A program made the translations under genes and the position numbers. From Tetrapyrgos nigripes (Eukaryota; Basidiomycota; Agaricomycetes; Agaricales; Campanellaceae): a DNA stretch of 64,000 nt. The stretch is from the NCBI GenBank assembly GCA_013368315.1, contig JAACJM010000006.1, positions 372,001 through 436,000 of the forward strand, in the 5' to 3' direction. Shown here piece by piece: positions 46,727 to 57,679 of the stretch. Each line of letters opens with the position of its first letter. Within the stretch, counting starts at the first letter, position 1. Below the pieces are notes generated by a model that saw only the letters and a program-made list of their open reading frames with translations, did no database searches and had not been told where the DNA came from.

Positions 46727-48529
46727 ATGCGCAAGCGTACACCTTGGGGTTCATCCACAGGTTCTATAGTCTTCACAAGAGTATTGTAGTGAGTGACAGC
46801 CCCCCTATAAACTTTCTCGATTGAAATTTGTACTCCACAGTGTACTCACATCTGTGCTCCTTCCGACTCTGACTGTGCGATCGCTTAATGTCGATACCTT
46901 ACCGTCTGAAGTTGCACTTGGAGAAGACATCACGGTTACATGGCATCGGACTACAACCGCACACGCAGATCCCACCCAATGGGAGATCGAATTCGTTCAA
47001 GACGATAACCCATTACCTGATAGTGTCTTCATTGTACCAGCTCAAGCAGCTGGGGACGGAACAGTGGAAGTGACGATTCCTACGAGTGTGCCAGATTCGG
47101 GGTAATGCCTCTGTATGGCTTGTTTGGAGGAGCTCTACTAATTCGGAATGGGTTTTTTATTATCTTTATCAGAAAACCGTTGCAGTTGGTAGCTTTCCTT
47201 CCTGAGAGGTGAGTATCTACGTTATCTAGTACCCTGGAAATTATACGAACCCCTTCATTCACAAATACACTGAATTCTAGGAATGCTATCTTCTCAACCT
47301 TGGCACAGTTCAGTATTCAGGGAGGCCAATCGTCATCGCAAGGTGATCCGTGCGTATCTGGATTCAAAGTGATCTTCGTCATACTTACTGGAAAGATTTT
47401 GGTCCAGGGATAAGGGAATGTCGTCACAGGATACTACGCCTACAACTCAAACATCCCAGTCAATCCGTCAAAGTCAGGCTTCGTATGTCAGATTTCGATA
47501 GTAGTGTGAATTGTTGCTGAAATGTTGTCCAGGGACCAGGTAGCTGGACCACTCACTTCGACACCAACTAGTACGCTCACAACTGGGAGTAAGGCTAGCG
47601 TCTCGACGAATCCTTCAACGTCCGATTCGATCAGTCAAACTACGAACACTGCGTCGTCGAACTCATCCTCATCCTCTGATCACGAAGACGCTTCCGGAGC
47701 ACCAAGTGTATTTGGCAGTACTGATACACCAAGTTTACACGGTACTACACCAGGCTCATCCAGTTCTACGTCGTTTAACAGCCATACCACTGACACTTCA
47801 TCATCGAATCTGCCTTTTAACGGTGGTTCTAGTGGTGCTAGTGCTCATGAATCACGGCTTGCAATTATCTTGCCTTCGGTCATCGGAGCATTAGTGCTTT
47901 TACTCGTTATTATTGGGATCTTTTGGCGTTGTCGCCGTCGTCGCACACAAAGATCGACCCGAAAGATCTCAGCACCAACTGACAGTTCAAATGGGTCGAA
48001 TACATCTTCCGATACATTTCATCCCTACGATTTAAAACCCGAATTCCCTATCAACCCACCAGATAGGCTACACGAACCATTTCCTGGAGAAGCAGAATCT
48101 ACGTGTACCGATAACTCCAACATTATCCCCTTAACCCGCAGAATACTTCGGGGATGGCATGGAACTCGTGATTGTTCTACACAACCACATCCATACCAGC
48201 TGAAACAAGAAGAACCAACTGTCAATACGGCCACACAACCTTTGACTGACAATCACCGTGCTTCCAACAATGGAGATTCATCCTTAAGCTATCCTAGTAC
48301 GAACGTACGCCCACGGTCGCTTTCAGAATCCTCGATAGCCCGTTCTCCCATCCAGGGAGAAGTAGATCTAATACCTGCGGGACGCTCAGTTTTTGCACGA
48401 GATAGGGACACGGAGGTCCATGATGAGATGCGTCAGATGAGAGAACATATCCAAAGGTTGGAGATGCTGGTGACGTCGAATGGGACTAGGGGGCTTACAG
48501 ATGAACCACCACCTATGTATCACGCTTGA
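46727..48529 (+). CDS. KRE9/KNH1-like single-pass surface protein, copy 3
   Basis: Six exons: 46727-46788, 46841-47101, 47173-47208, 47281-47349, 47408-47482 and 47533-48529; 1500 nt, 499 residues. Frame is kept throughout, and the 36-nt third exon has the same size as in copies 1 and 2. The first exon is the least certain part; it gives a hydrophobic leader ending LLPTLTVRS. Residues about 40-145 are the KRE9/KNH1-like domain (LPSEVALGEDITVTWHR, TVEVTIPTSVPDSG). A Ser/Thr stalk follows, then a membrane segment at about 277-299 (LAIILPSVIGALVLLLVIIG) followed by a run of basic residues. The tail of about 200 residues has a short coiled coil and ends RGLTDEPPPMYHA, a PPxY motif as in copy 1. 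Confidence 0.78.
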
Positions 48530-48789
48530 TTGGTATTTACAGCAGCGTCGGAATCTCGTACAGTTGTATTACATGCACGACAGCAGATAACGAAATTAGC
48601 AGAAAATAGCGATCTAATGGAAAATAGACTAATCAAGGCGAAGCAAACCCAAAGCGGAGCAGCCGGATCATAACGCAGCCAGGTATCCTCCAAAGGCTAG
48701 GATGCAGATGCTTGCACAGGTGGACTGATACGACTGCAAGTCGTACACCGTTGTAAAATCGCGATGATTATAATCAACCACAGGCTTAC

Positions 48790-49178
48790 TGTTGGCGTAT
48801 CCCCAGCCGACTCGATCACCGACTTTGACGGTCTTACAGCCGGATCCTACAGCCTGAACGATACCGACTCCTGGAAGGATTCAAGGATTCAAGTTATTAA
48901 AGCATCCAGTTGTAAGGGTGTACACTATGTAGTATGAAGACGCTTTCAAAACAACACCGTGACGTAGACCACGCACCTTCATGCCCCAAACACATATCCT
49001 TCTTCAACATATGGATATCCGTAAAACAGAGTCCACTATCCGTCACTTTGATGATGACCTCGTTGGAGGCGAGGTCGTCCAGGGAGTAAGTGAAGGTTTT
49101 TTGGACGATTTGACCAGAGGGTGAACCACGGAATTGGATAGATTCGTAGGGAGGATTAGAATCAGACTGAGTGGACAT
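48790..49178 (-). pseudogene. Truncated zinc-type alcohol dehydrogenase (N-terminal GroES-like part)
   Basis: Exons 49178-48977 and 48870-48790, 106-bp intron. The frame reads YESIQFRGSPSGQIVQKTFT, VTDSGLCFTDIHMLKKDMCL, GHEGVGIVQAVGSG and VKVGDRVGWGYAN, a standard MDR alcohol dehydrogenase start with the catalytic-zinc Cys and GHE. After the donor at 48789 the expected structural-zinc cysteines and the Rossmann fold are missing; the gene stops resembling the family. About 94 of some 340 expected residues remain. Confidence 0.8.
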
Positions 49179-49515
49179 TGGAATTGGGAATGGGGAATTT
49201 CGAGGGAATCAGTGAGGAGGAAGAGAGATCGGTACCCCGGCGATAAGACGCTGTATAGTGTCGAGAGCTAAGACTGAAGGCGTCAACTCGTTTTTATACG
49301 ACCGTGGAAGGTTTCGATCAGGCTTCTCCATTCAACGCAATGGTATAGATAGGTACAGATACGAGTGCAGATAGCTATTACTGATCAACGAGAAGACATC
49401 CAAAGAAAGCTCTCATGAGAGGCTTCTGTCCCCAGAATATCCCCGTTGCATCATTGCTAAATTTGGAGGATACTTATCTGAAGATTGACGTGCCGTTACC
49501 GACACCTTGAGCCCA

Positions 49516-49632
49516 CTAGCCGTGAGGGAGGTCGTCCGGGGAGTAAGTGAAGATTTTTTGGACGATTTCAGAGGGTGAATCACGGAATTGGATAGACTCG
49601 TAGGGAGAATTGGAATGAGATTGAGTGGACAT
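49516..49632 (-). pseudogene. Second, shorter alcohol dehydrogenase 5' fragment
   Basis: 38 codons, MSTQSHSNSPYESIQFRDSP to DDLPHG and a stop, with the leader, are a diverged copy of the start of the gene at 49178. It breaks off inside the first exon. The copies are about 450 bp apart in the same orientation, so this is a tandem duplication remnant. Confidence 0.8.
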
Positions 49633-50220
49633 CGAAATTTGGAATTGGGAATGGGGAATTTGGAGGGGAGACTGGGAGGCGCAAGAGACGCGTTCTGATT
49701 CCTTCCAAATAGGATATTCGGGGACTGGGACGCTTCTGCTTTCTGAGGGCAAGCATATTGTATGCCAGAAAAGCGAATTCAATCAAATTCAAGCGGCTAC
49801 CGTGAAGTGGGCGCTCGGGCTTCGAGCCTCAAGTTATCTGCCGCGATCACAAGTCCGGCTTTCTAGCTTGCCGGGACTTCGCAACTTTCACAATGAATAT
49901 TTCAGAATAAATTTTTACAGATGTAGCATAAAATAGAATCTCTTTGTTTATAACAGGCTTCAGCTTCACCATTGCGCAGCCAGAAAGCCTGATTGCAAGT
50001 TTGGTTTGGTTTGGGTAGGGTTGAAACCTGCGATGAAAAGACTGTATTAGGCTAAACTGCCATGCAAGAACGTAGAACACGGGAGAAGAGGAGAAAGCAT
50101 AGATGGAACAATGAAGAATGGACATATATGCAGAATGACGTAGAAGGGATACTTACCAAACCAGTCTTTGAATTCAGGCCATCACCAGCCGCTGGCGGTG
50201 GCACTTGTCCGCTAGCTGAC
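49633..50220. other. Stretch without a gene
   Basis: Leader of the alcohol dehydrogenase fragment, then no supported feature. Frames around 50052-50258 overlap the terminal exon of the next gene. Confidence 0.4.
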
Positions 50221-50664
50221 TTAAAGATGGCATTCTCCGACTGGGACGCAGGTTCCACTGATAATACGAGTCGAAATTAGAAAATTCAAATGCTAATCAG
50301 ACTGGGTTGCGTCTACTCACGTACTGGTCGGGCCATTAGGAAGGCAGCAAAGTAAATCGCCGGGGCCTAAAAAAGTAAAAATAATATCAGACAAAGGAAG
50401 TCTGAATCATGATATTGAACGAGATTTACACGCCTGTACAGAGAGAATTGGTTAGATTGCCGGTTTTCGTTCAACTACAGAAAGACTGCTCACGTTCACT
50501 TCAAGAACACCTATAATGAGATCATAAAAATTGGGTAAAGGGAATAAGATTATGCTCAATTGGCATAAACATCTGTACAAAGAGGACGTACAAGATTGGC
50601 CGTTCGCAAGAGTGAAGCTCTGAGCGAGCAAAACGACAAGAGCAGCAGTGAAAAAGGTGCGCAT
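50221..50664 (-). CDS. Small secreted cysteine-rich protein
   Basis: The ATG at 50664 starts a strong signal peptide (MRTFFTAALVVLLAQSF, then TLANGQS). A first intron follows with donor GTACGT. The terminal exons are clear: GPGDLLCCLPNGPTST, a GTGAGT donor, then GTCVPVGECHL and TAA at 50221. The middle exon(s) between 50515 and 50371 could not be fixed. The CC doublet and the final C.....C spacing are typical of small secreted cysteine-rich proteins of mushrooms. Function unknown. A direct repeat lies just upstream of the start. Confidence 0.6.
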
Positions 50665-50736
50665 GTTTGATAGACTAGGAGGGCAGTCGACGATGGAGAA
50701 TTATGACAGGAAAGCAGACTTTTTATACAGGTGTCA

Positions 50737-50988
50737 GTGATAAAAAGAGCTTGTGCGAATCTGTCTTTCCCCGTAGTAATCGGTAGATAGAACAATTCCT
50801 ATGCTATAACTAAGTCTGCCAATCAGCTAAGCCTTGACGAAATCCTTCGAAGTGGAGTATCACGACTGGAAGGAGGAGGAGGAATGTATTTCCCGGACTT
50901 GGACCCAGTACTAGAATAGCGGTGATAAAAAGAGTTGTGCGAATCTGTCTTTTCCCGCATTAATCGGTAAATGGAACGATTTACGAGG
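50737..50988. repeat. Direct repeat upstream of the secreted protein gene
   Basis: Two copies of about 64 bp (50737-50800 and 50921-50988) starting GTGATAAAAAGAG and containing TGTGCGAATCTGTCTTT and TAATCGGTA. They lie 73 and 257 bp upstream of the ATG at 50664, in its likely promoter. Confidence 0.75.
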
Positions 50989-51108
50989 CCGAAGGATGAG
51001 GCTGAGTTCTTTACACTGCGTTTCTGCATGTGGCTACCATGTCTATCCGGTCCGATTGTTTTGCCTCCCGACTGCTTTTTTCGCTCCGTGACGTTTTCGT
51101 GTTATGTA

Positions 51109-51157
51109 ATTCCGACCGCACACCATCCACACCGTGCAGATGGTGTGCGGTCGGAAT
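51109..51157. repeat. Perfect 19-bp hairpin with 11-nt loop
   Basis: 51109-51127 (ATTCCGACCGCACACCATC) and 51139-51157 are exact reverse complements. The hairpin lies about 50 bp upstream of the small frame at 51209. Confidence 0.85.
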
Positions 51158-51208
51158 GAGCAGCGACAGGGCTCTACTACTTGCATTTTATTCTCTTTTC
51201 ATACCACC

Positions 51209-51487
51209 ATGAGACCTGCTCGCAAATATCTCCTTTCTTTCAGCGCTTTTCTGTCCTCCGCTTTGCGCGCATATTACTTTCCCCGCAGCAGTGCTTTGGC
51301 CCTCTCCTCCGATTTTGCCCCCTTTTCTTTTGTATCTGATTCAATGCCCGTTAATCTTTCTTATGCAACGCCATCTTTTTCTCACAGCCCAATGCTATAC
51401 GAAGATAACGACTCGATGTCACTCAAACTATGGCTCAATGCCACGGTTCCAAGTCGTCCCGAGCTCAATTTTACGTTTGAAACATAA
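51209..51487 (+). CDS. Possible small protein, 92 residues
   Basis: ATG in a good context (ACCACCATGAG). The frame has a hydrophobic, Ser-rich N-terminus (YLLSFSAFLSSALRAYYF) that could act as a signal peptide and three N-x-S/T sites (NLS, NAT, NFT). No cysteines, no family recognised. It may be chance; low confidence. Confidence 0.3.
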   Translation: MRPARKYLLSFSAFLSSALRAYYFPRSSALALSSDFAPFSFVSDSMPVNLSYATPSFSHSPMLYEDNDSMSLKLWLNATVPSRPELNFTFET

Positions 51488-51757
51488 TCCCGAGTCCTTT
51501 TTTTCCTATGCTCTGACACTTTTTCTCATTTCCTGACCCGTCGCATGCTCTATTCGTTCTAAATTATAATCCATTACGCATTTATCGCCCAACATTTCGT
51601 ATTAGAATGCAGTTTGATGCATCTGGCGAATTGATATTTCTTTGGACGTCTTTTCATACTCATTCCAATTTGCGACTTTGTTCTTTGCTTCGTACCTTTT
51701 TTGATCAAGTATTTGTGACTGCTCGCCATTGTATGATCTTCACTCGATATTCTTACA

Positions 51758-51850
51758 GTTACGAGGCCTCTTAAAGGCCGAGTTAACTTATGTTGACCTC
51801 GCAATTGAGTAGCAAAATTTTACCAAGACCTCAAACTCCCACCGCTTTTC
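51758..51850. repeat. Left half of the GTTACGAGGCC repeat family
   Basis: It matches 23473-23560 in the order TTACGAGGCC, AAGGCCGAGTTAA, CTCAAACTCCCA. A further GGGGCCCTTTAAAGCC-like piece lies at 51982-51998. The rest of 51488-52607 holds no gene; a coding-like frame at 52318-52647 without known domain belongs to the flank of the following element. Confidence 0.5.
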
Positions 51851-52607
51851 ATTGATGCTCAAGCTAACATTGTGACTAGATGTCATTAAATGTGCATCTC
51901 CTTCTATAAATAAATCTTCCCTGTTTACATTGTCTGACTCTCATTCTCAATACCACTTACACCCTCTATCCTCTTCAACATATGGGGCCCTTTAAAGCCT
52001 TAACTTAGGTTGACTTCAGAAAAGTTTCGAGGCTGTGGAGGCCCCTTTTCATCCCTTCTCGACAACCAAGAGTCGGTCTGGAACCATCCTATGACTGTTG
52101 ACGTTTTTGTTGACATCACTGACAGCTTCACTGCAACAATTCACCACCCAGTCAACTCTGTTCAGGGTCAATGTTGATGGTGCTCATCTTCAGTTAATGA
52201 CCTTGTTCCTCCCCTTCATCTCTTTTAAGAATGTATAATGTATGTACAAGGGACATGTGTGCCAATGTTGCACATATACGAGCCAATGGCTACAAATGGA
52301 CTGGCTAATCAGAGCTGATGAAGTATCAATATATGAACATTGGTGGACAGACTCCACAACCCGGATTTGAATACTGGTGGAATATTTCTGGCCTGGAGTC
52401 AAAGGGGTGGTATAGGTATATGGCAGGGCAACTACCCAATGCTTTGCCCTGCTTAAGCAATGCACAGCATACCTTTCTCGGCAAAAATTGGCATGGCACA
52501 CAGATTGGACCCAGTGATATTGCACCTACAACTGAGATCCACACCAGATGTGATCGACTGACCACTGTACCAGGCTCATTGGTGAAAGGGCACCTGTGTC
52601 TGTCCCC

Positions 52608-53115
52608 TAGCATGGTGCCCTTCGGTGGTACCTCATGTATGCAGTGAGGTCTGCTACAAGCCTGTCAAGGGAGCTCATGATTCACCACTATAGGAACATA
52701 CTGACAATGCTATACAATCAGCTCTCTAAGAGGATGGGTGTGCACATATGTATACTGGGCTTGGAGGCAGCTGCTGGCTCCTCTGTCCATGTGGGTTCAG
52801 ATGACATTTCTCACATTATTGCGCCATGGGCTGTTTGCTGTCACGACATCCTTCAAGCATTGTGTCAATGCCGTTGCTCAGTATATAGATATCTTCTTGG
52901 TATATATATATGGGGCAATATGTTTGTGGTCTCCAGGCAGACCCTAATTGTCCTTCTATGCTGTGGTTAATGATGGGGTTCGTTGTTTGATGGATTGGTT
53001 GGGACATGATAATCTTGTATCCAGGTCATGCATCAGGAACAAATATACATATATGATTACATGTATAAATATCAGAACGAGCGAGGACCTTTCTCCTAAA
53101 TGAGTACCCTAGACT
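52608..53115. repeat. Left arm of the KDZ element's long inverted repeat
   Basis: It matches the reverse complement of 63478-64000 over about 500 bp with moderate divergence, for example GGTCTGCTACAAGCCTGTCA and GGAGCTCATGATTC. Both arms contain coding-like frames (GVHICILGLEAAAGSS here, AVCVCIPGSEAAGPSS there), so the repeat may hold a short gene of unknown function. Confidence 0.75.
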
Positions 53116-55893
53116 ACAAAGCCCCTGTGATATTCTGGTACCTGCTCATGGCTATTGCGACCTGATGATGGGTTGATGCAACATTGTCCTGTGTATATAT
53201 ATAGGACCAATGGATATATACGGTGAACAAGGAGTAACTTTCTACAAATCCTAAACTGACAAGCCCTGGCAAAAAGTTCCAGCCCCAAAGCCCAAGACGT
53301 GATAGCTGTCTAGCTAATGCATATGACGAGCAGATATTGGGTGGACGTAGTGTGATCCCATACATATATAGTGGTCCATATATATACCTGCACAACAACT
53401 AGATACAACTGACAAGCTCATGACTACCAGAATGTCCCACAATAATAGCCTGAAGTACATCACAAAGCCCATATCCTATATGTTTGTTTGATGGAATATT
53501 TGGGACCTGATATCGCATTGATGCAATGTTGGCTTGTACATATATCTGTACATATATGTGTCCTGCATATATATACCACCAACAGCACTACAATTTTTGG
53601 AAGTGTGTGTCATGAACTCAAGCCCGATGTCTCTCTCTGAGCTCTATAAGCTCTGCTGATGAGGAGGAATGAACACTATCAGGGCCTAGGTGGTGTCCAA
53701 ACCCAGACAATGACAAAGGTGAGAGTGAGTGACTCTTACTCACAAACCCAAGCCAATGCCTACGAGACCAAAGCCAAGCTGCAAGTGGATCAACCCACAT
53801 GCCTGTACGGCAACTGGAGACAACAGCAAGGATTGATGACCAGGGAGAATCCTAAGATGATGACAGCAAGTAAAGACAAGAATGTCGTGTACCAGTGTAG
53901 TACACACTCGAAGTGAAGCACAAAGAGGATCAAGGCTTCACAAGATAAGGCGAGGATCAAGAAGGGTAAATTCTTAGGAAATCAAAATACAAGGGGCCAA
54001 CTACTTATACTATCTAGCCAAACCCCTGTACCTAACTCCTAAGGATAGCTGTACAACTGAGATGACTCCTAAGCCTACTCCTGAACCATAAATAAGTGTA
54101 CCTTAATTAAGAGCTTAATTAAGGGTTGATCATAATAGAAATGTGAAATCAAGTGTGAAACAGTAATAGAAAGTGAATGCAATCAAGAAAATCATATGTG
54201 AAACTGTGGTGTGATCAAGGGGCAAAGGATAAGGAGTAAAGGAGATATAATGATTGAAAAACCCTTGGAGAGTTTTTGAATGAAAAGGAAATGTGGTACA
54301 ATTCAAGAAGGATCCTGCATAACACTTGTGAAGAGAATAAAGATCAATAACACTCTGAGGGTGATCAGGTGAATAGAAGATGACCAGAGGAATAATAGAT
54401 CTGATAGAATGAAGTGCAGCAAGAGAGTGTTTGAATAGAGTGAGATGTGAATGTGGAAAGAAATAATGAAGAAGTAACAGAGAAATGAATGAAGCAATGA
54501 AGGGATTGTATGCAGCTGTAAGTCATGATAGAACATATCCATGATGAGTGAGAATCCCTCTGAGGGATTTTGGATAGGTCAAGGGACCGTTCATGACAGT
54601 GTGGCTTGCTTTGGGTTTGCTGAAAGCTGCTGAGACACTCCAGTCACAAAATCAGAGATAGCCACTGGCATCTGGCAATATACATATTGGAACATCTGAT
54701 TCACAAGATAATAAGTTCCACAAGTGCTGAGCTGGCATCTTGCAATATACATACACAGGTCAGTATACATATATGAAGAAATGCTTGGGGACCATATGAT
54801 TCACAAGATAATAAGTTCCACAAGTGCTGAGCTGGCATCTTGCAATATACATACACAGGTCAGTATACATATATGAAGAAATGCTTGGGGACCATATGAT
54901 TCACAAGATACCAGGGTCCACAAGTGCTGAACCTCAGGGCTCTTGACATGATTTGGCAGCAGTATCATCGCAGACTAGCACTGACTGCTATATATATGTG
55001 GGCTGTCATGCATATATATTTATAGGCCAAGGGTCAATGATCTCCAACTAGGAAAGAGTTTCCTGACCCTGTGATATCTCTCTCTCGCAAACATTTGGTT
55101 GGGGTGTGATGGATATGTATTTGCCTTTGTATCAAGAAGGAAGAAGTGTTTGTTCCCTTATCTATATACCATTACTGTGGATGTATACAGTCCAAATAAA
55201 GCAATAAAATAGCAAGTGTCTAACTACGATACAATTGCAAGCGTCCAATTCAAGCAAAACAATCGAAAGCATACATACAGCAGCAATTCCACAGCAATAC
55301 ACTTTTGACACTGAGTTAGAGCTGACATCACATCAGGAGTGGGTGGACTTACTAGATTCAGACACCCACAGTGGTGCTGGCTATTGTTGCATATGCAAAG
55401 TCCACAGTAGCATGAGAGTGGACCTCAAGTCTGAATAGCTCTCAGTGTACTCGACCACCTGTTGCTTATTAGGATCGCTAATGGACAGATGTAACTGGTA
55501 TATATACATTGGCACTGTGTTGGTGCAGTGGTGTAGCCCAAGCTGTGAAGTTCATGATGGGCACACTGTTCTAATTTTCCTAGTATAACCATACAAAATG
55601 GATAGAAAAGTAGTGATACATACCAGATGTGAAAATATTCATGGAATGTAGTTTGTGGATCACTTCAAACTTTGCGCCACACTTCTGATTGATTTCACTA
55701 CACTATTTGTTTGCAACTCTGCGCGTTGCTCCATACTTCCAGAGATCAGTCATTGGGTCATACAGCCAGTAGTTAGAGCTGGCATGCGTCATTGGTATAG
55801 CCACTGAAAGTCAGACAACAACCAGAAGCAACATACCAATAACACAGCCAAGAAACTGCTTACCTGCAACATATCAAAACTTTAAAGCCCTGA
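53116..55893. other. AT-rich interior of the KDZ element, no gene
   Basis: Only degenerate sequence and tandem repeats (see 54698). A frame at 53659-53916 has no recognisable domain. Poly-purine stretches at 54130-54560. Confidence 0.4.
54698..54940. repeat. 100-bp tandem repeat, about 2.4 copies
   Basis: The unit starting GATTCACAAGATAATAAGTT repeats with a period of exactly 100 bp at 54698 and 54798 (essentially identical) and partly at 54898, where it diverges. Confidence 0.9.
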
Positions 55894-57036
55894 ATGAGTT
55901 CAACTCAAAAGTCAGTGGAGAGTGCAGAGCCTGTGCCTGATTACCCATATAGGTATGTCACACCTTATATAAACATGCAAGTTCAAGCTCCTCATAAGGA
56001 GACTTGTAAAGACATTACACTGGATTATCTGAACATTTTGTTCTTCTTGTCATGTCAAAAAAGTGCAAAGGCACATTCTGGCAGTTGTCACAAGGCACAA
56101 GGACAAAGTTCAGTATCTCTGGTACCCATTTTAACTATGCAACCACTGACCTCTATCATGATGACCTCTGAGCCACACATTCTGGCTCAGACAATGTCGA
56201 TTTCACTGATTTCACTGACCTTCCACCAATCTATGATCTGGACCCCGTTGCTAATACCACTGATGAGGAATTCTCATACATTTTGGAGGATCTGCCACTA
56301 CAGCACCTCAGTATAGAAGAATCCCCTGAGTGCGCCCAAATACATGTGAACAAGTGTGATTACAACATTAATTCAGTGAGTATTCTGAAACTGAATGATC
56401 ATGCCTGTATATAAATATAGGGTCCAAGGATGATCCACTCCATGCTTGGATGGAGTTTCGGGAGGATTACCTCAAAGACATGCTGTAGGTGGAGGGACGA
56501 CATGAACTGGATAGATGTTGTGCTGCAGAATGTACAGCCCCAGGCATATACCAATGCGCTGATGACGAGTGCATGGTAGCAGGATTATTCTGCAAGTCGT
56601 GTATTATCTCAGTACATGCTTGGCTGCCACTTCATTGGATTGAGGTGAGCCTGCTATACCTATATGGGACCCATGTATATTCACTTTCAGTACAGCATTG
56701 GAATGGTGAATTTTTTGAGGGGGCCAATCTTTATGACTTGGGGTTGCACCTTCAGCTGGGCCATATTCCAGGTTCTCAATGTCTCAACCCTTGTGCCACT
56801 CACCATGACTTCACTGTCTTACATACAAATGGTGTTCATCAAGTCAGTGTGGACTTCTGTCGCTGTTTGGGTTGCCCCAAAAACTGTACTCAGCTTATGA
56901 GGATCATGCAGTATCCTGCAGCTCCCAGTGATCCCCAAACAGCCAGTACATTCAGCTGTTTACACCAATTCCAACACTTGAATTGCCTTGGAAAGCTGCT
57001 TGCCTATGACTATTACTCACCCTATGAGGTACGGTA

Positions 57037-57679
57037 AGCCCACAGCCAGTGTTGCAATATAGGTGGGGTTTGACCATGAGTGGCTGTACCATGGTTCATG
57101 GAACAGTATTACAATATGGGTAGGGGTGTTATTAGCAGAATATGAGGTGCCATATTAGGCTTTTATTTGTTCATACAAACAAAGTGCAAATGGCTCAAAC
57201 AGCATCAAACAATTGCACTGCCTTGCCACATCCTACCAAATAAGCAATTTCGGTTCAAAAGACTACCTTGCTGACCTGCCTAATATAGTAATTAGGCTGT
57301 TATTGGATTAGCAAAAACTGATGCCCCCCTTTCAAAGCCTGTCTCTGGGGCTAATAGAGTTAGGGTTAGAGTTGTAATTAGATAAGCAAAAAGTCATGCC
57401 CCCCCTCTTGAAGCCTGTCTCTGGGGCTAGTAGTATTAGGGTTAGGGTTAGGGTTAGGGTTAGGGTTAGGGTTTTTTGTGGCAGAAAGGTCCCATAAATC
57501 CTTGAAAAATCTAAAAAAATATTGAAAATATTCCCACAATACTAGCTGTGGCTGAGCACAGTGATAAAGAGGTAAGTCACATGTTTCACCTACCCCATAT
57601 TGCAATACTGTCCCCAAATACCTCCGTTCTATTGACTTGTGAGGGTGACCCACCTATATTGCAACACTGGCTGTGGGCT
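57037..57679. mobile_element. TA-flanked MITE inside the KDZ transposase
   Basis: The 31-bp terminal inverted repeats are perfect (57037-57067 and 57649-57679, starting AGCCCACAGCCAGTG). TA flanks both sides (57035-57036 and 57680-57681). It splits the transposase after the CxC2 cluster. The interior holds two copies of a roughly 80-bp unit with GCCTGTCTCTGGGGCTA and a telomere-type array. Confidence 0.88.
57436..57471. repeat. Interstitial telomere-type repeat, (TTAGGG)6
   Basis: Six perfect TTAGGG units, the canonical fungal telomere repeat, in the G-rich orientation on the plus strand, inside a MITE. A diverged single unit (GTTAGGGTTAGAG) occurs 80 bp upstream at the same place of the neighbouring 80-bp unit. 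Confidence 0.95.

Noticed and set aside
46821..46840. Start of copy 3 at a TTG codon at 46821
   Set aside because: That stretch is the intron end (CTCCACAG acceptor). A start at ATG 46727 with a 52-bp intron joins in frame.
57436..57471. A true chromosome end or telomere fusion at the TTAGGG array
   Set aside because: The array is enclosed by intact MITE ends with TA flanks, and the transposase continues on both sides.
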